DNA from: Chitinophagaceae bacterium
GTDB lineage: Bacteria; Bacteroidota; Bacteroidia; Chitinophagales; Chitinophagaceae
NCBI GenBank assembly: GCA_020848815.1
Contig: JADLHL010000139.1
Span: forward strand, 1 to 44,003
DNA length: 44,003 bases
Reading direction: 5' to 3'
This document shows positions 7,976 to 16,659 of this stretch, in pieces. The position numbers were made by a program, and so were the translations under genes. The notes below the pieces were generated by a model. That model made no database searches and was not told the DNA's origin. It saw only the letters and a program-made list of their open reading frames with translations. How positions within the stretch are numbered: the first letter of the stretch is position 1; every line of letters begins with the position of its first letter.

Positions 7976-10060
7976 CTACGCCTCTGGCAAAATTGCTGTA
8001 GCAGTCTCTGTGCCGGGCTGAGCAGCGCTGGCATTATCGGCTACTTCGGCTGCAGTGTGTGGAGCAGGCACTTCATCTATAATGTGTACGTGTCCTTTTA
8101 CTTCAAACGGACGCTTGCCAATCAATTCTTCTACATCGCTTTGGAAAAGCACTTCTTTATCCAGCAAGGCTTTTGCCAGCTTGGCTACATCGCCTTTCTT
8201 TTCTGTCAGCAACTTCAATGTACGCTTGTAAGCATCGTCAATAATGCCACGTACTTCCTCGTCAATGATTTTACCTGTTTCCTCGCTGTAAGGCTTGGTA
8301 AAGGTTTGATCGCTGTTGGGGTCGTAATAGCTTACGTTGCCTACTTTTTCGTTCATACCATATACCGTAACCATGCCGTATGCAGTTTTGGTGATTTGCT
8401 GCAAATCGTTGCTGGCACCGGTAGATATTTTACCGAAGAAAATTTCTTCGGCCGCCCGGCCGCCAAGCGTCATACAAATCTGATCCATCAGCTGGTCGGT
8501 ATTGTACAGGTACTGCTCTTTGGGGGTGTATTGTGCGTAGCCAAGCGCTGCGGTGCCACGTGGTACAATGGTTACTTTCAACAGCGGATAAGCATGCTCC
8601 AGGTACCAGCCGCAAATAGCGTGGCCGGCTTCGTGGTAAGCAATGATTTCTTTTTCCTCGGGGCTGATGAGTTTGTTTTTCTTTTCCAAACCACCAATCA
8701 CACGGTCAATCGCATCCTGAAAGTCGCTCATGTCTACGGCGTCTTTGCCTTTACGGGCTGCAATCAGCGCTGCTTCGTTGCATACGTTGGCAATATCGGC
8801 ACCGGCAAAACCTGGTGTTTGCTCTGCCAGCTTATGAATGTCAAGCGTGGTAGAAACCTTGATGGGCTTGAGGTGTACTTTAAAAATTTGCTCACGGCCG
8901 GTTACATCGGGCCGGTCGATGCTTATTTGGCGGTCGAAACGACCGGGGCGCAGCAGGGCACTGTCCAACACATCGGGTCGGTTGGTAGCGGCCAAAATGA
9001 TGATACCGGTGTCGCCACCAAAGCCATCCATTTCTACCAGCAATTGGTTCAGGGTGTTTTCCCGTTCGTCGTTGCTCATGATGGCATTGCGGCCACGGGC
9101 ACGGCCAATGGCATCAATTTCATCAATAAAAATGATACAAGGAGCTTTTTCACGGGCCTGCTTAAACAGGTCACGTACACGGCTGGCACCTACGCCTACA
9201 AACATTTCTACAAAGTCGCTACCGCTAAGGCTGAAGAAAGGCACTTTGGCTTCGCCGGCCATGGCTTTGGCCAGCAATGTTTTACCGGTACCGGGAGGGC
9301 CAACCAGCAAAGCGCCTTTGGGTATTTTACCACCCAGTGCGGTATACTTTTTGGGTTGTTTCAAAAAGTCTACAATCTCCATTACTTCCACCTTGGCTTC
9401 GTCGAGGCCTGCCACGTCGGCAAAAGTGATGTTTACTTTCACGTCTTTATCAAACAGCTGAGCTTTGCTTTTACCTATATTGAAAATGCCACCGGCACCG
9501 CCACCGCCACCGGCACCACCGCCCATTTTGCGCATCATGAGCACAAAAAAGAGCACCAGCATACCAATGGTAAGTAAGGTTTGCATAATGGGGCCTACCC
9601 ATTCAGCTTCTTCATCAACTCTTGAATTGAGTGAAGGCAGATTGTTGGCTACCTGATAATCACGTAACTCTTCGTTCCAGCTTTTCCAGTCGGTTATTTT
9701 AAATTCGAAGTGCGGCCCTTTTTGATTTGGTACCGCAAAACCCTTCTTGAATTTGCTGGTATAATACTCCTTTTGCAGGCTGGCCGGTTTAATGAAAATG
9801 CGGATCAACAGTTTGTTGCGTATTTCCGTAATGGCTTCTACATCACCGGGCTTGTACATTTCTTCCAGAAAGGTCTTCTTGTCGGTCACCAGTGCATCGG
9901 TGCCGGAGCTGAAATATTGAAAACCTAGGAGGATGACAATGACAACGGCATAGAGCCAATACAAGTTAAACCGGGGGCCTCTTTTACCGGGTTTATCATC
10001 GCCGCCTGAATTTCTCAGGAAGGGAGGTTTGCTATTTTGAGGTTTTTCTTCTGGTAACAT
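7976..10060 (-). CDS. ftsH: ATP-dependent zinc metalloprotease FtsH
   Basis: The 694-aa protein is a complete FtsH. It has a transmembrane helix at about 33-51, a periplasmic domain, a second transmembrane helix at about 156-176, then the AAA+ domain with Walker A GPPGTGKT (254-261), Walker [10 protein letters not shown] (309-317) and the second region of homology ending at RPGRFDR. The M41 peptidase zinc site HEAGH is at 476-480. FtsH is a hexameric inner-membrane protease that degrades misfolded membrane proteins and regulators. A Gly-rich linker (180-191) follows the second membrane helix. The order rsfS, ftsH, LUD gene on the minus strand suggests an operon. Confidence 0.97.
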   Translation of the reverse strand: MLPEEKPQNSKPPFLRNSGGDDKPGKRGPRFNLYWLYAVVIVILLGFQYFSSGTDALVTDKKTFLEEMYKPGDVEAITEIRNKLLIRIFIKPASLQKEYYTSKFKKGFAVPNQKGPHFEFKITDWKSWNEELRDYQVANNLPSLNSRVDEEAEWVGPIMQTLLTIGMLVLFFVLMMRKMGGGAGGGGGAGGIFNIGKSKAQLFDKDVKVNITFADVAGLDEAKVEVMEIVDFLKQPKKYTALGGKIPKGALLVGPPGTGKTLLAKAMAGEAKVPFFSLSGSDFVEMFVGVGASRVRDLFKQAREKAPCIIFIDEIDAIGRARGRNAIMSNDERENTLNQLLVEMDGFGGDTGIIILAATNRPDVLDSALLRPGRFDRQISIDRPDVTGREQIFKVHLKPIKVSTTLDIHKLAEQTPGFAGADIANVCNEAALIAARKGKDAVDMSDFQDAIDRVIGGLEKKNKLISPEEKEIIAYHEAGHAICGWYLEHAYPLLKVTIVPRGTAALGYAQYTPKEQYLYNTDQLMDQICMTLGGRAAEEIFFGKISTGASNDLQQITKTAYGMVTVYGMNEKVGNVSYYDPNSDQTFTKPYSEETGKIIDEEVRGIIDDAYKRTLKLLTEKKGDVAKLAKALLDKEVLFQSDVEELIGKRPFEVKGHVHIIDEVPAPHTAAEVADNASAAQPGTETATAILPEA

Positions 10061-10149
10061 AAATATTGAGCTGCGTCTTGTTTATAATGTACGGTCGACT
10101 AAAAGGTTTGTGCAGATGATTTAAAAATATACAAAACCAGTTTGCTTTA

Positions 10150-10596
10150 TCAAGAAGGATGGTGCAATTGAGCGGGTGCATCGCTCCACATTTCTTCCAG
10201 TTGGTAAAAGGCCCTTGTTTCGGGCTGCATAATGTGTATCACCACGTTTACGTAATCTACCAACACCCATTTGGCATGCTGAAAACCTTCTTGCCGGTAA
10301 GGAAATTCGCCGGTGGCTTCCTGCACTTTGTGCTCAATGCTATCTGCAATGGCTTTTACCTGTGTGCTGCTGCTGGCCTGGCAAATGATGAAAAAGTCGG
10401 CTACCGACTCTTGTATTTTGCGCAGGTCGAGGGAAATCACTTCTTCGCCTTTCTTGTCGAAGATGCCTTCGATAATGCTTTTGAATAATTTGGATTGACG
10501 GGAGATGCGCTGCTGAGAGCGGATGCCGGCTTGTGGAGGTTGTGCTACGTTCTTCAATGCGGGATGCTTTATAAGCGGTATTTTTTGCTGTTGCAA
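10150..10596 (-). CDS. rsfS: Ribosome silencing factor (RsfS/Iojap family)
   Basis: The 148-aa protein has the RsfS/DUF143 domain from about residue 38: LFKSIIEGIFDKKGEEVISLDLRK split around the first helices, then SVADFFIICQASSSTQVKAIAD, HKVQEATGE and the terminal YVNVVIHIMQPETRAFYQLEEMW element. RsfS binds ribosomal protein L14 and blocks subunit joining when nutrients are scarce. The first 35 residues are an unusual basic, Gln-rich extension, so the true start may lie farther in at a non-ATG codon. It is divergent from the biotin ligase gene (60 bp apart) and upstream of ftsH by 89 bp. Confidence 0.92.
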   Translation of the reverse strand: MQQQKIPLIKHPALKNVAQPPQAGIRSQQRISRQSKLFKSIIEGIFDKKGEEVISLDLRKIQESVADFFIICQASSSTQVKAIADSIEHKVQEATGEFPYRQEGFQHAKWVLVDYVNVVIHIMQPETRAFYQLEEMWSDAPAQLHHPS

Positions 10597-10656
10597 TATC
10601 GCAGGTTTCTATGAGAAGCTTCTGCTAATTTCGCCTCAAAATTAGCCAAAGGCGGC

Positions 10657-11412
10657 ATGAACTTACCAACCATCGGGCATTCTTTCGAAGTTTTTGACAG
10701 TATTGATAGCACCAACATGTATGCCATGCAATGCATACGTGAAGGAATGGCTGTTCATGGCGCTGTTTATTTTGCCCATGAGCAAACCCAGGGGCGTGGC
10801 CAATGGGGTAAAAAATGGTGGTCGGAGCCGGGTGAAAACATACAAATGACCATGGTGCTGCAACCGCTGCAACTGGCTCCCAGTCAGTATTTCAGGCTTA
10901 GTGCAGCCATTGCCGCAGGGGTGCATGATTTTCTGCATCACCATGCCGCAGGCGGCTGGAATATTAAGTGGCCCAACGATTTGTACTGGGGTGACAGAAA
11001 GGCAGGTGGCATACTTATAGAAAATGTGGTGCAACAAAACCAGTGGCGATGGGCCATAGCCGGTGTTGGTGTAAATGTCAACTCTACGCAATTTGATCCT
11101 TTGTTGCCCAATCCAACCTCGCTGAGCTTGGTGGCGGGCCGCAGGTTTAATGCGGAGCTATTAGGCCGCAGCCTTTGCGTATTTGTAAACAAACGCTGGC
11201 TGCAACTGATGCAGCCCGGTGGCTGGCCCGAAATACTGGCCGATTACAACCGGGTGTTGTTTGGCGCCGGCAGTTTGCAAAAGCTGCGCCGCCAAAATAG
11301 TGCGGCGCATTACCGCATCATGGGTGTAGATGAACAGGGCCAATTGTTGGCAGGTGAAAATGGAGAGTACCATTTTCAGCATGGCGAAGTGGAATGGCTG
11401 CTGGGCGATTAA
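10657..11412 (+). CDS. birA: Biotin--[acetyl-CoA-carboxylase] ligase, monofunctional
   Basis: A 251-aa class I biotin protein ligase. It has the substrate motif DSTN (17-20), the adenylate loop GRGQWGKKW (46-54), KWPND (104-108) and K115-AGGILIE, whose lysine matches the catalytic one of the family. It joins biotin to the carrier lysine of acetyl-CoA carboxylase through biotinyl-AMP. There is no N-terminal winged helix, so it should not repress biotin genes as the bifunctional E. coli BirA does. The C-terminal small domain is present. It is divergent from rsfS and its last 4 bp overlap the convergent DUF4157-like gene. Confidence 0.95.
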   Translation: MNLPTIGHSFEVFDSIDSTNMYAMQCIREGMAVHGAVYFAHEQTQGRGQWGKKWWSEPGENIQMTMVLQPLQLAPSQYFRLSAAIAAGVHDFLHHHAAGGWNIKWPNDLYWGDRKAGGILIENVVQQNQWRWAIAGVGVNVNSTQFDPLLPNPTSLSLVAGRRFNAELLGRSLCVFVNKRWLQLMQPGGWPEILADYNRVLFGAGSLQKLRRQNSAAHYRIMGVDEQGQLLAGENGEYHFQHGEVEWLLGD

Positions 11413-11708
11413 GGTGCCTGCTCTGCCGCCCGGGCTTCTACTTCAAAGCGGTTGTTGTGATAGCCTTTTTTTATCCATTCAAATAAGTAGAGGAACAGAA
11501 ATTTTACCACACCGTAGCGTTGGTATTGGGCCACATGCGCCAGCTCATGTTTTACCCATGCTGGCTGCTGCAAAAAATCTGCTTTGGAAACACCCCACAA
11601 ATAAATGTGCCTGCCTATAACCATGGCTACACGCTGGCTACCCATTTTGAGTGCAGCCATTTTGGCGAGCCAGGCATTTTCTACCACAATTACATGAGGA
11701 GGCAACAT
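11409..11708 (-). CDS. Small DUF4157-like protein with HExxH motif
   Basis: A 99-aa protein with a zinc-metallopeptidase-like helix HELAHVAQYQ (54-63) and a hydrophobic stretch before it. This resembles the short DUF4157-type peptidase-like proteins of Bacteroidota, though the third zinc ligand is not certain; Glu92 in the EVEARAAE tail is a candidate. There is no signal peptide. Whether it is an active protease is unknown. It overlaps the convergent birA end by 4 bp. Confidence 0.75.
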   Translation of the reverse strand: MLPPHVIVVENAWLAKMAALKMGSQRVAMVIGRHIYLWGVSKADFLQQPAWVKHELAHVAQYQRYGVVKFLFLYLFEWIKKGYHNNRFEVEARAAEQAP

Positions 11709-11753
11709 GCCGCAAAATAACAGCGGCAGCTAATGCTACCGCTTAAAAAAAAC

Positions 11754-12116
11754 TTAGTTGTTGAGTGCACCACCATCTACCCAGCAGGCAATAATGGCTT
11801 TTTCGGCGTTGGTTAAACTGCCCCCCTGTGGCATGGTGCCCGCATTTACCGCCGATTTTATGGCCGCAGCCTTTGCACTGATTTGGGCATGTGTGGTAAG
11901 CACACCGCCTGCATTAACCGAGCCGCCTGCATGGCACCCGCTGTTGATGGCACACTTGGTTTGAATAAGTGGCAATACATTGGCAGAAAATTTGGCGCTA
12001 ACGCCATCGCAGCTGTTTACAGAGCCGCCGCCACCGCTGTTATTGTTGCTTTTGCTACAGGCCGCAATAGTTACAGCAAGCGTAAGCATTACTGCACAAG
12101 TACGAATGATTTGCAT
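11754..12116 (-). CDS. Lipoprotein with cytochrome c-like domain
   Basis: A 120-aa protein with a signal peptide ending in a lipobox (TIAAC, C20), then an Asn/Ser/Gly linker. The domain carries C55-(5 residues)-C61-H62 and a downstream GTMPQGG element whose M95 could be the sixth haem ligand, ending in the IACWVDGGA tail typical of small cytochrome c domains of Bacteroidota. The CX5CH spacing is wider than the standard CX2CH, so covalent haem attachment is plausible but not certain. It probably sits in the outer membrane or periplasm. No electron-transfer partner is adjacent. Confidence 0.8.
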   Translation of the reverse strand: MQIIRTCAVMLTLAVTIAACSKSNNNSGGGGSVNSCDGVSAKFSANVLPLIQTKCAINSGCHAGGSVNAGGVLTTHAQISAKAAAIKSAVNAGTMPQGGSLTNAEKAIIACWVDGGALNN

Positions 12117-12227
12117 GGTCGATTGATTTGTATTGAAAGAAAGTGAGAAAAAACAGGTCTTCCAAAATAAGTACGCTCAACTGGCAACAATAGATGCTTA
12201 AGCAGGAATTTTATTACTTGAAAACAT

Positions 12228-12689
12228 TTACAACCCAAAGCCCGCCAGTACTTCTGCAGCATGGTCTTTTGAGTTGGGCTTAGTGATGATGTGGCGGATG
12301 ATGCCTTTTTCATCTATCAAAAAAGTGGTGCGGTGAAGGCCATCATACACTTTGCCCATAAACTTCTTTTCGCCCCAAACACCAAAGGCCTGCACAATCG
12401 ATCTGTCTTCGTCGGCAATGAGCGGAAAGGGCAGGTCGAATTTGGTTTCAAACTTTTTGTGGCTTTGCACACTGTCGGTGCTGATGCCTACAATGTGAAT
12501 GCCGGCTTTTTGCAGAGCAGCAAAGTTATCCCGCAGGTTGCAGGCCTGTGTGGTACATGTAGGGGTATTGTCTTTAGGGTAAAAATAGATGGCCAGTTTT
12601 TTGCCTTTAAAATCTTTGAGGGCAATTTTTTTTCCGTTCTGATCGGGTCCGGTAAATGTTGGAGCCTTTGCGCCTGGCTGAAGTGACAT
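12228..12689 (-). CDS. bcp: Thioredoxin-dependent thiol peroxidase (Bcp/PrxQ)
   Basis: The 153-aa protein matches the Bcp/PrxQ peroxiredoxins in length and sequence. It opens with APTFTGPDQNGK; the peroxidatic Cys45 is in PKDNTPTCTTQAC and the resolving Cys50 is five residues later, the PrxQ arrangement; FGVWGEKKFMGK and RTTFLIDEKG complete the fold. It reduces hydrogen peroxide and organic hydroperoxides using thioredoxin in the cytoplasm. A perfect 11-bp inverted repeat lies 37-63 bp upstream of the start codon and may be an operator. Confidence 0.95.
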   Translation of the reverse strand: MSLQPGAKAPTFTGPDQNGKKIALKDFKGKKLAIYFYPKDNTPTCTTQACNLRDNFAALQKAGIHIVGISTDSVQSHKKFETKFDLPFPLIADEDRSIVQAFGVWGEKKFMGKVYDGLHRTTFLIDEKGIIRHIITKPNSKDHAAEVLAGFGL

Positions 12690-13208
12690 ATTGAAAATGA
12701 TTTAGGTGCAATAACGTGCAATGGTTATTTATTGTTCGTACAACAATAAATAGCCAAAGGTCAAGACTGTGCTTGCTTATTTCATGACTTGTGTCACCAT
12801 AATCAAATGTTGATTCCCGTACTTTTAGTTAGCTGCTCCTTGAGCAGTAATTGGCCTTTTTCAATTATTAAAAATGGCTGGCCCGTGGAATAGATGTAAC
12901 CCTTTTGTTGCACAGTAGCTTGTAGCAAAATACTTGATACCAACAGCAACGTTTTTCTTTTGCAAATACAGCTTATGTATTGAAGTAGTGTGCTGTACTT
13001 AATGAGGTACGGGTGCATGATTATTGTATGTATACAGCTCATTGCCTGCCTTTTATTTACCCCAAGAGACCTTTTGAGAAGATATTTTTTTCTGCCTGTT
13101 GATTGCAAAGATTACATGCTCGTAGCTAGGCTATTTTTCTCCGGCTATCCGAACAACTGATGACTGCAGTACTATCAGTTCAATCCAAAACCCTATCAAT
13201 CTTTTTTT
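12690..13208 (+). other. Intergenic region without a recognisable gene
   Basis: This 519-bp gap separates divergent bcp and the secreted beta-helix operon. It is A/T-richer than its surroundings and holds one strong inverted repeat near bcp. The longest open frame (101 codons, minus strand, 12803-13108) has no signal peptide, domain or plausible start context, and I do not call it. It should contain promoters for both sides, but none is clear by eye. Confidence 0.6.
12726..12752. promoter_or_regulatory. 11-bp inverted repeat upstream of bcp
   Basis: TATTTATTGTT (12726-12736) and AACAATAAATA (12742-12752) are perfect complements separated by 5 bp. There is no T-tract pattern of a terminator on the bcp side, and the position 37-63 bp before the bcp start codon suggests a dimeric regulator site. 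The PerR box does not match. The cognate regulator is unknown. Confidence 0.4.
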
Positions 13209-14174
13209 ATGAGAAGCGTTTTAGCGGCGCTGCTACTCTTGCTGGCTGGCACAGCAGTTGCTCAAAAAGCAGTGGTGCTGCAGCATGCAGGTACTACTAC
13301 TATATTTTCCAGCACCAATCCGTTGGGCGATGCTTATGCCGCAGCAGTAAGCGGCGATACCATTTATTTACCTGGCGGAATTTTTCCTGGCTTAGGTATC
13401 ACCAAAAGGCTGACCATTTTTGGTGCAGGTCATTATCCTGACAGTACTGCTACTACAGGTGTTACTCAGGTTGCTTCTATTGATTTTCAATCGGGCAGCG
13501 ACGGATCAAAGATTCAGGGATTGCTGGTGCCGGGTGCTATCAATTTCAGCTACAATATCAAGATTGATAGTGTCATTGTTTTGCGGTGCTATGCAGGTGG
13601 CATTACTTTTCATGGTGAGAATACTCCAACCTTCAATTGCGTGGGCATACTGTTGTATCAAAACGTAGTGGGCGATATGATTCTCAGGCAAACCGATGGC
13701 GTTCGTGTTTTCAATAATATTATTTCTGCTGTTCACGAAACGGGCACCAACACGTGGATACGCAACAATAAAATAAATGGCTTATACAATGCCTATTATG
13801 CTTTGCTCGAAAACAACAGCATTGCATCATATTCCAGCGGCATCGATTTTAATACTTTCCGAAACAATATACTGGCAGTGCAGCCTGCTGTTGGTAACAA
13901 TACCTGGGCAGGAAATTATTATAACGTCGATTTCGGAAACCTGTTTGTACAACAAACAACCTGGTTTGCATACACAGATAATTATCACCTGAAAACACCC
14001 GCCAGCTACCTGGGTACTGATGCAACGGTTGTAGGTATTTATGGCGGCTTTTATCCTTACAAAGAAGGGGCCGTACCTGCAGTGCCTCACATACAAGCTG
14101 CTACTATACCACTGCAGGCCGATGCCAATGGTTTGCTCAACATCCAACTAAAAGTAGCTGCACAAAACAACTAA
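13209..14174 (+). CDS. Secreted right-handed beta-helix protein, paralogue 1
   Basis: A 321-aa protein with a clean signal peptide (MRSVLAALLLLLAGTAVAQ). The body opens with AAVSGDTIYLPGG and ITKRLTIFGAGHYPDS, the usual entry into a parallel beta-helix, followed by Asn-rich rungs such as VRVFNNIIS and WIRNNKING. The end is a conserved module, GIYGGFYPYKEGAVP to LKVAAQNN, shared with the genes at 14184 and 16660. Beta-helix proteins often bind or cleave polysaccharides, but no catalytic residues are evident. It is the first gene of a four-gene operon; the next starts 10 bp after its stop. Confidence 0.85.
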   Translation: MRSVLAALLLLLAGTAVAQKAVVLQHAGTTTIFSSTNPLGDAYAAAVSGDTIYLPGGIFPGLGITKRLTIFGAGHYPDSTATTGVTQVASIDFQSGSDGSKIQGLLVPGAINFSYNIKIDSVIVLRCYAGGITFHGENTPTFNCVGILLYQNVVGDMILRQTDGVRVFNNIISAVHETGTNTWIRNNKINGLYNAYYALLENNSIASYSSGIDFNTFRNNILAVQPAVGNNTWAGNYYNVDFGNLFVQQTTWFAYTDNYHLKTPASYLGTDATVVGIYGGFYPYKEGAVPAVPHIQAATIPLQADANGLLNIQLKVAAQNN

Positions 14175-14183
14175 TCAAGCGCT

Positions 14184-15194
14184 ATGAAAAAAATACTCTC
14201 CTTGCTGGCACTGATGTTTGCTACAACTTTGCTAACGGCGCAATCTGCAGTAATACTGCAGCACAATGGGAATGTCACCGCTTTTTACAACAATGCCGCT
14301 TTTCAAAATGCTTGTGCTGCTGCAGTAAGCGGCGACACTATTTTATTACCCGGTGGCTTTTTTCCGCCTCCTGAATTTATCGATAAAAAGCTCACCATTA
14401 TTGGTGCCGGTCACCACCCCGATTCAGCACAGGTAACCAAGCCTACCATTATCACGGGCAGTATAACGCTATATGAAAGTGCAGATGGTAGTTTTATTTC
14501 GGGCATGCGGATTGAAGGATATGTACGAATAGCCGGCGGCCATGCGGTGGACATGCTTACTTTATCACGCCTGTTTATTACTGATCGGTTTTTGGTAGAA
14601 CAGGGCAAGTGGAGTGTAAATGGTACGGTTCGTGAATGCATTATATCCGGTGAGTTGAATGCGCCAGGTTTGGAACAGTTCAGCATTACCAACAATATTT
14701 TCGGTTATCGTATTTACTCGGTAAAAAACAGTCTTATTGCCAACAATATCTTTTTGGGAGGCGACCCAATTGGCGAGTCTGTTAGGTCTGCTTACAATCT
14801 GGATAACTGTGTGCTACGTAACAATATCTTTTTTAAACCAGTGTATGATTTGTATGGTTTTGTGAGCACACAAATTCAGCACAATGTGTATGCCAATGCA
14901 CCAGCCATGACGGGCAACTTTCCAACTGGTAATTTCTTCAATGTAAACACGGCCGCTTTGTTTGTGAATTATAATAACACAGGCTTTGCTTATACACACG
15001 ACTTTCATTTGACTGCACCGGCAAACTATGTAGGTACTGATGCTACGCAGGTGGGATTGTATGGCAGTATACGGCCATGGAAAAATGGTAGTGTACCTGC
15101 TATGCCACATATCCTTTCCAAACTTATTGCTGAACATGCAGATGCTGAAGGAAAGATACAGGTGCAGGTTACGGTAGCGGCACAAAATAACTAA
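14184..15194 (+). CDS. Secreted right-handed beta-helix protein, paralogue 2
   Basis: A 336-aa paralogue of the preceding protein: signal peptide (MKKILSLLALMFATTLLTAQ), the same AAVSGDTILLPGG and KLTIIGAGHHPDS entry, Asn/Ile ladder rungs (FSITNNIFG, SLIANNIFLGG, CVLRNNIFF) and the same closing module (GLYGSIRPWKNGSVP to VTVAAQNN). The rungs diverge more than the ends, as expected for tandem duplication with altered surface. No enzyme motif and no type IX sorting domain is visible. It lies in an operon with 10- and 18-bp gaps on either side. Confidence 0.85.
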   Translation: MKKILSLLALMFATTLLTAQSAVILQHNGNVTAFYNNAAFQNACAAAVSGDTILLPGGFFPPPEFIDKKLTIIGAGHHPDSAQVTKPTIITGSITLYESADGSFISGMRIEGYVRIAGGHAVDMLTLSRLFITDRFLVEQGKWSVNGTVRECIISGELNAPGLEQFSITNNIFGYRIYSVKNSLIANNIFLGGDPIGESVRSAYNLDNCVLRNNIFFKPVYDLYGFVSTQIQHNVYANAPAMTGNFPTGNFFNVNTAALFVNYNNTGFAYTHDFHLTAPANYVGTDATQVGLYGSIRPWKNGSVPAMPHILSKLIAEHADAEGKIQVQVTVAAQNN

Positions 15195-15212
15195 CTACTA
15201 AAGCTCATTGTT

Positions 15213-16616
15213 ATGCGTACGTTTATCTTTATTGCTATAGTATGTCATGCATTTGTTTCACTGGGGCAAAACAGCATACAATCGTATGAGTACTGGTTTA
15301 ATGGAAACTACGCCGCCAAGCAATTGCAAACGGTGGTGCCTGCAGCTCAGTACACATTGAACACGGCAATACCCACCAATGCTTTGCCAGCGGGGTTGCA
15401 TGTTTTTAATGTGCGGTTTAAAGATGACAGTGCAAGATATTCGCCCACCATCAGCCAGTTTTTTTACAAGCAGTCAGTTGCTGCCAGCGGCACTGCTGCT
15501 ATGAATGCATATCAGTATTGGTTCGATAATCAATTTGCCAGTGCAGTCACACAAAGTGTTGCAACCGCCGCTACACTTCAGTTGAATGTGCCATTGAGTG
15601 CCACTGCCTTGCCAGATGGATTGCATTTGTTGCATATACGGTTTAGAGATAATGCAAACCAGTGGAGTAGCACCGTCTCCCAGTTTTTTTATAAAGCAGC
15701 AACTGTTTCTTCTGGCAGCGAGAATAAGATGCAGGCATATCAATACTGGTTTGATGGAAACTACGCTCAGGCAAGTACAGTAAGCATTTCACCGGCTTCT
15801 GAATATCAGTTGTCTGCGGCGTTGCCAACGGCTTCGCTGAGCGAAGGATTGCATGTGCTGCATGTGCGTTTTAAAGATCAGCGCAATCAGTGGAGCTCTG
15901 CCATCAGCCAGTTTGTGTACACAGCAAAAGCAGCTGCTGGCACTGCTAATAATGCGCTGCGCAATATGCAATACTGGTTTGATAATGATGTAAGTAAAGC
16001 ACAAATAAAACCACTAAGCACAACCCCGGTTGTACAGGTTACTGATATGCTGGACGCTAATAGTTTGCCCGACGGTTTGCATATTCTGCATCTTCGTTTT
16101 GCCGACACCGTTGGCCAGTGGAGCAGCACCATCAGCCAGTTTTTCTACAAATCGGCTGCAGTGGGTGTTACTACAAATGTTGTTTCCGGATACAGGTATT
16201 GGTTTAACGATGAAGGCGCTGGTAGCATGGTTTTTCACAACGTTCCCGAGCAAAATCCTTTGTTGCTGAATACTACGATTGATATGGGTTGCCTTACGTT
16301 AGGTGCCAACAGATTGCACATTCAGTTTTTAGACAAAACAGGATTGTGGAGCACACCGCTTACAGATACTATTTCAGTTTTGTCCACACAACATATTTAC
16401 AGATTTACCGGCAATGGCAATTGGAGCAATGCGGCCAACTGGCTGAACAATGCGAGACCTGCACTTGATGTGCCGGGGTGTAAGCAAATCATCATCGACC
16501 ATGCTGTGGGCGGTACCTGTATTGTAGATGTGCCACAGTATTTGCTGAAGAATGCGGGTATTACTGTGTTGCCAGGTAAAACCATGGTGATACCACAAAC
16601 ACTTCAAATGAAATAG
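15213..16616 (+). CDS. Secreted protein with five YWF/GLHxLHxRF repeats
   Basis: A 467-aa protein with a signal peptide ending near VSLGQ. It consists of five repeats of about 75 residues, each starting with a YQYWFD-type motif, continuing through a GLHVLHVRFKD-type strand and ending QWSSTISQFFYK. The fifth repeat is degenerate. The C-terminal 75 residues form a different unit with GNGNWSNAANW and GGTCIVDVP, reminiscent of surface-protein beta domains. I recognise no enzymatic family; a beta-sandwich adhesion or binding role is inference. It lies between beta-helix paralogues 2 and 3 in the same operon, so it may form one surface assembly with them. Confidence 0.85.
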   Translation: MRTFIFIAIVCHAFVSLGQNSIQSYEYWFNGNYAAKQLQTVVPAAQYTLNTAIPTNALPAGLHVFNVRFKDDSARYSPTISQFFYKQSVAASGTAAMNAYQYWFDNQFASAVTQSVATAATLQLNVPLSATALPDGLHLLHIRFRDNANQWSSTVSQFFYKAATVSSGSENKMQAYQYWFDGNYAQASTVSISPASEYQLSAALPTASLSEGLHVLHVRFKDQRNQWSSAISQFVYTAKAAAGTANNALRNMQYWFDNDVSKAQIKPLSTTPVVQVTDMLDANSLPDGLHILHLRFADTVGQWSSTISQFFYKSAAVGVTTNVVSGYRYWFNDEGAGSMVFHNVPEQNPLLLNTTIDMGCLTLGANRLHIQFLDKTGLWSTPLTDTISVLSTQHIYRFTGNGNWSNAANWLNNARPALDVPGCKQIIIDHAVGGTCIVDVPQYLLKNAGITVLPGKTMVIPQTLQMK

Positions 16617-16659
16617 TGCTTAGCCCCGGAAATATTTTCGACCTTTTAAATGCATGATT

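Noticed and set aside
9462-9552. GC-rich simple repeat suggesting a regulatory element
   Set aside because: It encodes the Gly-rich linker of FtsH after its second membrane helix.
7955-9577. 540-codon plus-strand frame
   Set aside because: It lies wholly antisense to ftsH, whose motifs are unmistakable.
12803-13108. 101-codon minus-strand frame in the gap before the beta-helix operon
   Set aside because: No domain, signal peptide or start context; Lys/Leu/Ile-rich text typical of A/T-rich intergenic DNA.
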